The notes below the pieces were generated by a model. That model made no database searches. It was not told the DNA's origin and was given only the letters and a program-made list of their open reading frames with translations. From Phlegmacium glaucopus (lineage: Eukaryota; Basidiomycota; Agaricomycetes; Agaricales; Cortinariaceae), in NCBI GenBank assembly GCA_015039465.1, contig MU130237.1, forward strand, positions 1-64,000: 64,000 nt of DNA, given 5' to 3'. Below, piece after piece: positions 35,401 through 46,536 of this stretch (within the stretch, counting starts at the first letter, position 1; each line of letters begins with the position of its first letter). The translations under genes and the position numbers were made by a program.

Positions 35401-35878
35401 CAGTGAAATATGTGGATTGTGAGACGTGGCGTCGTTGGTTTGCTCGGAGTTCAGACGACAGACGGCCCAAGGAAGTTCGTAGACGGTCACGAGTTGACTG
35501 GGAAGTCCGACGAATAGACGAACGTCTGGATTGCTGGCCCTCAGAAATCGCAAGCTCCTCCAGCATCAAGGGACGTATCGTAGCTGTATCAAAACGAGAG
35601 CTGTTTGATAAGGATATATTTTATAACAAAAAAATCTTACCCGGACACCAGATTGAATGTCTCGAGGCAGAGCAAGCCCATTCTCGACAATCCCCGACTT
35701 GACCATTGGCATTCGCCTTTCCTTTGGCACCACGAGGGGTGGGGGTAAAGAAGTTTGCTGCCAAAGAAGGCCTATTTGAGGCTCCAACCGTTCGCACGGC
35801 GGAAAACGAGGTTTGTTTCAGGTAAACGCGTCCAGGAAAAAGTGTGCTCAGCACGCCAGCTGTAAAAGGCTCGACCAT
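32423..35878 (-). CDS. Large pentatricopeptide repeat (PPR) protein, mitochondrial
   Basis: PPR proteins bind organellar RNA and act in its processing, stability or translation. Two exons, 35641-35878 and 32423-35583, are joined by a 57-nt intron and give about 1,126 residues. The first exon has a presequence-like start (MVEPFTAGVLSTLFPGRVYL). PPR units are clear in the middle: YHYSIAMLAHARDGDFEGVT, QPNAYTFTSMIQAFSKIHDL, AKPDVSTYTILIGLFANRKD, PDAQMTRALMDAHVAAGSW, PDKFSYSLLVMSACDSGQLR, QPSSVTYGTIVRAYGKEGTT. At least nine units lie between residues 300 and 750. The C-terminal part is less repetitive. Target RNA unknown. The stop lies 92 bp from the convergent velvet gene. Confidence 0.88.
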
Positions 35879-36100
35879 GCAAAGTGATTTCAGGGCTTAA
35901 ACCATTAGCCTGTGTTAAATGTTAGACTATAAGCATATAAAGTAGAGCCTAACGAATACCAGAAGCACAGCTGAGAACTCAAAGAAAAGAGATGGAAAAG
36001 CGACTTCTGCCGGTAAGTTGAGGAGACTAAAAATGTTGGTCAAGAGTATTACGTCAGCCATTGCCGTGCAAAAAGGCACTGAGGCGATTTTCCGACAAAC

Positions 36101-36863
36101 ATGACTCCCCAACATGAAATTATCCTCGTCGACACAGCAGAACAACGTCAAGAATGCTATGATGTGGTAAATTTATTATTATTATTGTATTAGCATTCTT
36201 CCAATAATTTATCTTTGTCCAGCGAATAGCCGTCTTTCATCTGGAGCAAAACTTTCCTCTCGAAACAGAGATCGATGAGCCCGTTATCCCATTCCTCAAA
36301 TTCTACAAGTATCAACATTCTGAAACCTTGTTGTCTTTTTTTTTTCCTTTCTTTTCTACAGTATGGAAGATAATGCGACACATTTTCTCTTGAGGCTGAT
36401 GCCATCGCTCACGCCGATTGGTACAATTCGTGCTTGCGAGATCCCTGGGGCTGGTTATTACAAGCTCACCCGGCTGGCGGTTCTCAAAGATTACCGAAAG
36501 TATAAATTTGGTCGCGCGCTTGTCTTAAGGTTGCACGAGTGGGTCAGGCGACATGCCCTACAGGTTGGGGCTCTCGGACCCGTGAAGATAATCTGCCACT
36601 CTCAGTTACCTGTCACAGGTTTCTATGCCAAGTGAGTGTAATAATCCTATCAAATGTAAAGCATCTTGATCTACGAGCCATGTTATTCTCTTAGGTTCGG
36701 ATATGAAGCTGAAGTAAGCATGTCTCTCCACTGCTGGTAATTGGTTGACTCAAGATCTGGGATCGCTAATCAACAGGGAGATGAATTTGATGAAGACGGA
36801 GATCCTCATCAGAAGATGGTCCTCCAGTTGCCGTTAGGACCGTCGCCACGACATGACGTATAG
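36101..36863 (+). CDS. GNAT-family N-acetyltransferase
   Basis: It would transfer acetyl from acetyl-CoA to an amine; the substrate is not evident. Five exons, 36101-36166, 36223-36308, 36362-36631, 36695-36713 and 36777-36863, join in frame and give about 175 residues. The start reads MTPQHEIILVDTAEQRQECY, then RIAVFHLEQNFPLETEIDEP, and PIGTIRACEIPGAGYYKLTR. The acetyl-CoA-binding loop is LAVLKDYRKYKFGRALVLRL, with the R/Q-x-x-G-x-A pattern as KYKFGRA. The last motifs are SQLPVTGFYAKFGYEAEGDE. It is divergent from the PPR gene, with about 220 bp between starts. Includes a 19-nt exon. Confidence 0.85.
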
Positions 36864-37172
36864 ACGTACATGTTGATATGGTATATAGATTTGTGCTGTA
36901 TATATACATCCTGGGTCATATAGATATGAGCAGGGGTTATTAGTGCTAATCAATGAAACATACAAATAAACTAGGACGAGCCAGTTTCTAGAAATACAGC
37001 ATAAATATGTGGTAAACACATTGTCCTACGTGTCATCAAAAGGTGTAATATCGTTCAAACCAATAAGAAGCCTAGACCAACATAACGAAAAGCGAAAAGA
37101 CATGATAGGTCATAAAGGGGGTATGCATAGAGAACAAGAAATTAAGTGCCAAAAAAGGCGAAAAGAAACGGT

Positions 37173-38998
37173 TTACGAGTGCATGGGTCGCTCAGAGCCA
37201 TCATCAGTAGTGAAGCCCTCGCTCTCACTTTCGGACTCCGTCTTGATGACGGGGAAGTGTTGACTGCCAGGTAGAATGCTGAAGTTGATACTTGACGAGA
37301 AGCCAGTTGTACCGTCTTCGTAAAACCGTCTGGCCGCTTCGTATTCCATCTTCTCCTGCTCAGCTTGCGCTAAAAACGGCTTTAAAAAAAAGTTATGATC
37401 ATAATTAATGCAAAAAAAAGAAAAGCTTTCTGACCTGTCTTTCTGCGTCGGTCATGGATCGCCATTTCGCAGCAGCTAATACACTCTGTTTGGTAGTCTC
37501 GGTCTCATCCCCAAATATATCAGCTACTAAACGCGGACTGGCACGAATCCTTTGCAGGAACATGAAGTACGCGCTCAGGGGTTTCTTTGGAGCGTTGGGA
37601 TCCTTTATGTTACTCTTACGGGACTTTCCAGCTTTCCGTTGCGCAGCACGAAAGAGATTCTCGCGCTTGATGTCCTCGGGGGTAAGAGTACGCATGTAGG
37701 CTTCGTGCTCCCGTTCCCTGGCCTCCTTCATGGCCTGTGAACGCCGCTTATAGGGCTGTTTAAAAAAAGGAGAACAATGAGACGAAGTCAATTATGACAT
37801 CATTGATATTATGATACCTCTTTCTCAGCTGGACTGAGGCATGCGTATTCTTGGCCGGCCTCTTTGGCCGCTTGAGCGACATTTAACTTGCGCGTCCCAG
37901 AAGCTTGCTGCTTTTGGATCCAATCCGTAAAGTAAAGTTGCCAAGCTGACGGTGCTAGTTTCGGGGGACGTAACACAGACTTGAGTGCTGCGAGAAACCA
38001 AAGTATACGTTATCAGCTGAAAGGGGTTAACAAATTATGCTGAACAGGTTCTTACGACTGTCATTGACTTTGGTGGCGGTCGTCGGAGCTTCCTCCTCAG
38101 GAGCTCGCTTCTTGCGTTTAACGGTCGAGTCGCGATCGTCACTGACACTGGCGGAATCAGCTCTGCGACTATAGGTTCGCGATGAGGCTGGGGTTCGAGA
38201 CTCGGTGAAAGAAGGTGCACTGGAAGACTGGAATAGTTGTGCGGAAGAAAGGGATGGCCGACGAACGGGTACACGTTGCCGGAGAGTAGCATCAGTCAAA
38301 GGGGAATGCCTGACGGAGGGACGCGCCAACGAAGTCTGAGTTCGAAGAGCGCTGGGGGCATCCCAGAGTTGGGATGCCCATGTAGGGGTGTGCAGAGACA
38401 TGTCTCTGGGTGACATGACGGAATGAACTCTTGGTCGAACCGAATAAGTCTCCTCAAATGACGGGGGTGAGATAGATCGTGGAAGAGGATGAAGGGCAGC
38501 AAAGGAAGCAGGAGAGAAAGCTGTTGCATCAGGTGAAAAACGTGTGTGATCTTGATATCCCATAAATGAAGAAGTGGTGTCTGTGGGTGATGGAATAGAG
38601 ATGGGGGATGAAGGAGAGTGTGGGCCCAGGTCTGGATCATTGATCCAAACTGCTAGATCAAGGATAGCAGGGTTGTGGTCCTCTACTGGACTATACAAAT
38701 TCGCAGTATCGTAGTAACTGTTGGTGGGCGATGGACCAAACTCGTAATGGGACATGGTTGAGAATGAAGAGAAATTGTAAGGCGGTTTAACATCTGGGTC
38801 GATATCGGGAAATGGGTCCCATTGGAATGAAGGACTTGTTGGATGTATGCTGTGGACATCTTCAAGATCTAAAGGACCGAAGATTAACTGATCTGAATCC
38901 TGAGCAGCATAGTCGTAGGCATGGGACGCGTCTTTCGAGTGTGATTCGTGCAAGTAAGAAATATCTGGGGGATGACGCGCAACAAGAGGAGATGACAT
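37173..38998 (-). CDS. exp1: Tandem HMG-box protein, Exp1-like
   Basis: HMG boxes bend DNA. The layout (long disordered N-terminus, two HMG boxes, acidic serine tail) fits Exp1, which in Coprinopsis controls cap expansion and autolysis. The start at 38998 gives MSSPLVARHPPDISYLHESH; an upstream ATG at 39085 in frame is possible. About 320 residues of Ser/Pro-rich sequence end in a basic run (DSTVKRKKRAPEEE). Box 1 (about 37750-37980) reads RPPKLAPSAWQLYFTDWIQ and CLSPAEKEPYKRRSQAMK. Box 2 (about 37430-37620) reads KDPNAPKKPLSAYFMFLQRI and SVLAAAKWRSMTDAERQ. The end is TESESESEGFTTDDGSE. Orthology to exp1 is inference from domain order. Confidence 0.8.
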
Positions 38999-39219
38999 TG
39001 AGTATGAGGGGGCGCCAGCAAAGGACCTCAGGCTCCGATGAACTATTTGAAGGAATCGGAATCGGGTGATTTGAATGATTACCATTGTGTACTGACTGAC
39101 TCGTATGGATCAGGATTTCAAAAGTCAACCACGCAAGAGAGATCCCACAGCCTAATGGGGTTGTGGCTTATATTATGGCAAGTATAACCCCAATCAATGG
39201 GTTAGATCTAGTTCTACAC

Positions 39220-39829
39220 TCAAACTTGGATAACAATATCTGGCGTATGATACTTCGTACTCGTATATACACTTTTGCCCGCCTATAATCCATCAGATCA
39301 CCCCCATCTGATAGGCAATACAAGTCACGTACCTCCCACCCGGAGACATCTTTCATAATCTCCTTCTCTCGCTCCAAGGCTGCTTGCTGACGTCTGTACA
39401 AATCACGATCACCTTCCGCCATGAGTAGCGGGACAAGGTGTATCCTCGACCACACCTTCTCTCGTTGGAGTTCCCTGGAAGGTAAACAAATAAAGAATTT
39501 GGTCGTGAATCAGTTCATCTTCCCATTTCAGCATAAATAAGATAAGGGGGAAGACGAAAGACGGCCGGATCCAGAAGCCCCCCACCACGTTTAGCGTTGA
39601 GCGGGCAAGAGCATGACACGTTCCACGTTCAGCTGACCTGGGAAAAGAGCTCTCTTTGTTCGGAGGCAATAACGAGTACCTACCGTCTTTCCAGATTACC
39701 CTTTCCAAGACGATAAAAACCATACGCGCAAATACTTGTCACGCCTCCAAGAATAACATATGCACCGGGTCCTCGGAAAGGTAGATTTCGTTTGTACTTG
39801 ATTGACTCAAAACCCCCTACAGGGGGCAT
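39220..39829 (-). CDS. NDUFA13: Complex I subunit NDUFA13 (GRIM-19)
   Basis: Accessory subunit of mitochondrial NADH:ubiquinone oxidoreductase with one membrane helix. On the minus strand it reads MPPVGGFESIKYKRNLPFRG, PGAYVILGGVTSICAYGFYR, and LGKGNLERR. A roughly 200-nt intron (about 39478-39675) is followed by ELQREKVWSRIHLVPLLMAE, GDRDLYRRQQAALEREKEIM and KDVSGWE. A last exon gives AGKSVYTSTKYHTPDIVIQV and the stop. About 125 residues as given. Family members usually have a few residues before the Met-Pro-Pro, so a short upstream exon (39830-40080) is likely; the start here is the first Met in the supported frame. Confidence 0.88.
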
Positions 39830-40359
39830 ATCTCTAGAGCATCGGGTGTCGTGTCAGAACAGAAGCTCGTTAGGGGGAGAGTGAATGTGAATGTGAACTA
39901 ACTGCCTATAGGGTAAGGACACTGAAATTCGATGTCAGATAAGATACAGATATACAAGGACAGATGGGATATATACATACTCTTTGATAGTCTGGAACGT
40001 AGTTAAGAAGAAGAAATAATGTCAGACCCGAGCTCAACATCAGCTGATCACGTGGCACATTTTCAAGCCTAAGTCGATCGTGAGAAAGCAGAAGCCAGCG
40101 ATGTTCGACACAACTTGAAGAAAAGCTTTGTCTTAATTGATTTAAAAAATTTGAAATGAGGCTTTGGGTGTGTTCCAGGGGTGTTGTTGGTGTGAAACCT
40201 GAGTAAAATATGGGGTATGTTTGATGTGAGCCAAAAAGGGTAAGATATTGGAAGGTTGGCGGTGAATGGTATATGTAAGTACAAGCGCCAGAAATAATTT
40301 AGAGCCGAATTTGAAGTCAACATCTGCCAGCGATTGCCACCCTTTCCTTCTTTCCCATC

Positions 40360-42238
40360 ATGTCCCCAGTACCATCCCCTGCACCTCTCCCCCCTCAAAA
40401 TCAAGCTTCTGTAGTATCTGCTAGGCACAGACACAAACCTTTCGCTATTGGCATTGCCGCTGGCGCAGAAGATGCAAAGTATCAGGCAAAATATAAGGAA
40501 CTCAAACGCAAAGTGAAAGACATTGAAAACGTATTCTTTATTTTTCCTTCTTTCACTTGACGCGTGTATCTCAATTATATACTCGCAGGACAATGATAAA
40601 CTATACTTCAAGGTTCTTCAAACCAAACTCAGTATCCGCAGGATGAAAATGGAACGAGCGTAAGTTTCTTAATTTCTTTCACAACCTTTCCCTCTTTCAT
40701 TATCGTCATTCAGAATACTATATGAGCGCCTATCTATCGTTCCTCCGTCTCCGAACCTCCAAGATCGTCTGCCACTTCCGCCAACAACAACTGTTCCTCC
40801 TCAACAGACTGCCTCTCGTCCCGTACCAACCAGCCATCTCCATCGTGAAATGCGTGATCATTCTGCTTCTCTAGATCCCGATCAAGTTCACTCCCTTCAA
40901 GAGCATATTCGCTCACAGGGAAACCCCAGAGTTCCTTCAGGGCCAGATGCTCGTTCTCTTCCCGTCCTAGATAATTCTATCGCTTCTGCTGTGGCGCCGT
41001 CTCCCCACATGTCTTTGCATTCTCCTAGACGCATCTCCACTGGTCATGATAGCGGTAGCCGCCACCATCTTCCGACCATGGGTCAGATGCCGCCAGCACA
41101 CCAGTATGAAAATTCTAGGGGTCATCCGCATTCCAATTCTCATGCCAGTCCTCCTATCCACCACGCCCATCCTCCTTCGACTCATACGCGAAATCGATCT
41201 CACTCTTCATCTCGTTCCCATATTCCTCCCCAGTCCTACCGTAGTGGCGGTCCGAGTCATCGTCATCAATTCCCTGAAAGTTTACCGCCAGCGCAACAGA
41301 CTATGCACAGCCCTCCACTTTCTGAAAGAGAAAGACCTAGGCGTAACGATCACCACGAGTATGTGGCGCCCCAGGGAGAACCTCATACCTATGACCATCG
41401 TCAGCCACACCACCAATTGTCACCCCGGACACAGACTACTGAAGGGCGATCATCTGACCGACTCCACACCCACCAGCGTCTGGGTCCTGCTACTTATAAC
41501 AACAGAGAGACTCCCCACGACAGGCGTCGCGAACCGGAGCGCGAAAGTGATTGGGAGTTAGAAGAGCGTAGACGCCGAGATCCTCGTATGTTTCCCTTCG
41601 GCTCCGAAGCGGCACCCCTTGGACACGAAGCGATACCTAATTCTTATTCCCCACCTCCCTCTCACAAGTCACATCCAACCCCGGACAGAGGTAACTACGA
41701 CCATCACGTATCATCTCGTAGCCGCGAGGATCAAGGTTATTACCAAGATATTCACGCGCCGAGTGGTTATCCTCGTCTTTCCCGTTCTGGCACACCCGCT
41801 TCGGGTTCGGGTTCAGGCTCCTGTGCTGGGGTAACTGAAGTTCCTTCTCGACCAGACTCTCGCGCTCAATATCATGAACGTGACCGTCCACGTTCGTCCT
41901 TTAGGCTTCGTCCGGTATCTCAGCCGAATGAAGATATTGATTTCGTCCATGAAGATGGTCGATTACAGAATCGCACTAGTACTGATCGAGGTGCAGTTGG
42001 GATTGGCGGGGGTGGCAATTTTGCTATGTCAGAGCAGAACCGTACTTCTTTGGATTCCAGGAAGCGAAGTCGGAATGACATAGACAGTGATAATGACGTA
42101 GGAGATATGCCTTCGGGAGGAGGTGGGCTATATTCTACAGGAAGGCTACAGGAAGATAGGAGCTCAAAGCGTTATCATCGGGAACATCCCCGCCAGAGTG
42201 TCGATAACCACGAAGGCAGCCGAAAAAGTTCTTCGTGA
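40360..42238 (+). CDS. Coiled-coil protein with INO80F-like domain
   Basis: INO80F-type domains occur in a subunit of the INO80 chromatin remodeller. Exons 40360-40530, 40589-40659 and 40714-42238 join in frame and give about 588 residues. Residues about 40-95 form the recognised helical domain: DAKYQAKYKELKRKVKDIE, NDNDKLYFKVLQTKLSIRRM, KMERAILYERLSIV. The rest is disordered and rich in His, Pro, Ser and Arg (HAHPPSTHTRNRSHSSSRSH), with charged stretches (DWELEERRRRDPRMFP) and KR-rich nuclear signals (SRKRSRNDIDSDND). Nuclear location and INO80 link are inferred from the domain only; the low-complexity tail gives no further clue. Confidence 0.7.
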
Positions 42239-44471
42239 TCAAACCTATTTTGGATAATGACTTGTGCTCGTGACTTGCACCTATTCGTCTTTAATTTTTT
42301 TCATATTGTACAGTCTTCCGGGAGACGTTAAAATTCGTTTGTATATGCGTTGCCAACCTTGCTATCCCCTTTGCTAAAACAGAATATCCTCGATTACCAA
42401 CTACGCTTGATAATGGCCGTCAAGAATAGGCAGAAGCCCCGTGACTGTGGCCTGCTGACAACCTTGATTCAACGCAGTTGTATACCCTGTGCCAGCTGAA
42501 AACTATGTCCATCCAACTCTAGTTACCGTACGCGTTAGCTAGTATTTAAAATAAAACGACAACCGGGAATATGGAATTGCGTTTGTTCATGTTGCCACAT
42601 CAAACATACCTCGGACAGGAACACCGGTAAGCCCAAAAAGCAGTCGCCGCGAAGGTGAGAAATACGAGATGCTCGTCGGAGGACATCAGCAACCCCTTTC
42701 GTGACTTGAATGTGCAACCACTGGCAAGATATGACCTCATAGCCACAATCCAGTAACCCGGCATGGGGTTAAACTTTATAGGAGCGAAAGACAGGATGGT
42801 ATTCGTTGGACCACATGCTAGTAGGTTCATTTGCATCAAATGTTAGTGGCGACCTGAGTGAAAACACAAGCTATCAACCAGATGGCGGTTAGCATTCTCC
42901 GGTACAAATATTTCCCAATCAAACCCAATCCGATTGTAGTTTAATTTGACAGACCCAATGAGGGAAATCTTCAAGGCAAGCATATTATTCTGTCTCTGAC
43001 ACGACATCAGTGATATCAGTGCTCTTAACTTGAAATGATACCAGCGCTGGCTTGAAACACGAATGTCATCGCGCTTAGATATCGAGGTGATTTTACGCAA
43101 TCATGATTTTTGTATGTCACCAGATAGGCAAGGGCATTGTCGTTGCCGCTTCAGGAATCAGGACTCCACGTCACCCCTTCGGAGGAAATTTTTGCAGACT
43201 GACATTTGGTAAGTGGCAGTGCAACATGGTACACATCGAGGCAACTTTGGTGAAGAGCCCGACACTGGAATCCCGCTAGGATTTCATTGAGACCCCGAAC
43301 GGCCTCCACCTAGATTTCACGTTAGTAATATTTGACTAAAGGTGTCAACTTCGTTGGCCTATGATATATAGATTGCAAATAAGTTGACTAACCACATATT
43401 TTGATAATAACTCGAGGATTCCAATTGACTTTGCTTCCGGAATTGTGATCGCGTGCAAAGTCGGAGGAAGACGTAAGCTGCCAGCGTTTGTAGATTGAAT
43501 TATTAGGCAGTGTAAATCACCTAATTGTCCGAATTCAGGCATTGAAATGGAGGTCTAGCCTGCCCCGAAAAGAAAATTTGGGTGAACGTTCCTGGTCCTG
43601 GTGATAATGATATGGTGGAACCATTGAATAATGGCAATCCTGACAAGCATACTAAGCAATGTAAATATTTGCCATTCGCCACACACTTTATTACGCGCTA
43701 GTGTCGCTGATCGAGTGGCGCAACTTTCGCAACTTGCCTGTATAGCATGGTGGGTGATAGAAATAAAGGGGGGGTGGAAAAATGTGTTGACTCTCACACT
43801 GCGCGGCTTTGGAAAAGAATGAGAACAATGGAATATCAGGAATCAGACTACTATCTGACTAAAATTTGGTTCCCGAGTCAATGTAATTGTCATTCGAGTC
43901 ATTTGCGAACGATTTGGACCAAAAATGGCAGAGATTCAGACAGAGAATGAAGGAAGCGCCAATTATATCGCCAGGGAGGTTCATAAAGTTAGTGCCAACC
44001 ATGTGCCTATGGTCTGAGTCGTTCTGTTCCTTATTCTCTTTTAAGAATGGTGCCGAAGCTTTGAAACCAGGACTCACTTTGTAGTGGGTTGCCCCTGGAT
44101 AGGTAGATCCCGCAGGCATGTCAGGCCTGACGGACCTACTACTTATCTACGTTCAGTTCCCGTCGTCGAGAATCGAGATCTTTTACGTCGACAAGCTTGA
44201 GTAGTCAAGTCTGTGTCTGTCAAAGGAGGTCATGGCAGAAGTTGGAAGTGCTGCGGCCTCGCGGTGCCATAAGGTTCTGGCTTCACAAACATCTATAAGC
44301 AAGTGTCCTCAATAAAAAATCTTTTTTTTTAAGACCCCGATTATGCATAGCCATGATCAGTAGCTACAATCTAGACTTTCGACGGAATGGTCGACAGCCA
44401 CGTCTCGAGTGAGAAAGACCTTGGAACCTGGATGATTTGTCCAGTCACCCTGACCCTGACGTCCGTCACGA
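42239..44471. other. Gene-poor interval of 2.2 kb
   Basis: No gene could be supported on either strand. Several 60-85 codon frames exist (for example 42600-42839 and 43859-44119, minus) but lack family motifs and consistent splicing. No terminal repeats were found. It may be decayed sequence or long untranslated and regulatory DNA. Confidence 0.4.
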
Positions 44472-45483
<1,012 letters not shown>

Positions 45484-45587
45484 GGGTGAGAGCGATGTCG
45501 CGACGATGCCAACGGGAGACTCGGAGCAAGTCACAGTCACGACACAATCTTTTCTAGCCAATCAAATTCATCGAAAATCAAAACGAG
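45484..45587. promoter_or_regulatory. Shared bidirectional promoter region
   Basis: Only 104 bp separate the start codons of the divergent NDUFS8 and prefoldin genes, so both 5' leaders and core promoters must lie here or overlap the genes. No TATA box is evident. Confidence 0.6.
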
Positions 45588-46131
45588 ATGTCTTCAACAA
45601 CTGCAAAATCAAAGGCAAAGGCAAAGGCACCTATTTTGTCAGATCAGGGTATGTATCTCGCCGTTATATCGAGAATTTCACTCTGAACTAGATCAGCCAG
45701 AGATCCAGCAAAATTATATTCGAGCGCAAAATGAACTACAAGCCCTTGCGAGGAAAATAGGTGAACTTGAGTCAGAAGCAGACGAACACACGTCCGTCTT
45801 TTCCACAATACATCTAACCTTATTTCTAACCGATGATGTCTGTGCAGTCTGGTCCTTTCTACGCTAGACCAAGCCTTGGCAGATGATCCTGATCGCAAAT
45901 GTTTTCGTCTCATCGGCGGTGTGTTGGTAGAAAGAACCGTCGCAGACATTACTCCTGCTCTGAAAACTAACCGTGATGGGGTATGTCGTTCTGTCGATTA
46001 CCTCTGAAAGGCATTCACTTACCCTAACTTAGATACGGAAAGTCATTGCAACTTTAGCAGAGCAATATACGACGAAAGAAAAAGACCTTGATTCTTTTAA
46101 ACGAGAATATAACATCCGCCTTGTTCAATAA
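45588..46131 (+). CDS. PFD2: Prefoldin subunit 2
   Basis: A beta-class subunit of the hexameric prefoldin chaperone that delivers unfolded actin and tubulin to the CCT chaperonin. It starts MSSTTAKSKAKAKAPILSDQ at 45588. Then come QPEIQQNYIRAQNELQALAR, KIGELESEADEH, LVLSTLDQALADDPDRKCFR, LIGGVLVERTVADITPALKT, and IRKVIATLAEQYTTKEKDLD SFKREYNIRLVQ after the last intron. The two helices flanking the beta-hairpin (RLIGGVLVERTV) are the coiled-coil tentacle. About 120 residues, normal. Four exons. Confidence 0.9.
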
Positions 46132-46536
46132 TTGTACCGTATACAGATGGCTTTTGAAGGGAATATCATCTGAAGATGATTATCTGTCCAAACCCTGTGA
46201 GACACCCATCCATCCTTTCGCCGGGCCCCCTTAGGAATAATTTCACGCACTGCATCTCTCCAGAATGGGGAGGCACAACCCGCCTTTTTTGAACAATCAA
46301 GGACCAAGGTTCCTTGCAGGTAAGACAATATCGAGGGCTCAAGCGCAAATGGTGCCTTGAGAAAAGATGAATGGAGAATGAAGCGGATCCTACATTATAT
46401 CTCATTATATTGACTCGGCGTTCATCCTTTGTTTAAACCCTTTAAGATTGCAACCTTCCTTTGTTCTGTCGGATCTGTAACATCTGTTCTACCGTTTTCG
46501 TTATCTGTACATCAATCCATCACACGCGACTTGTAG
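46132..46536. other. Intergenic between convergent genes
   Basis: 405 bp between the 3' ends of the prefoldin gene and the orphan gene. Nothing recognised. Confidence 0.4.
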
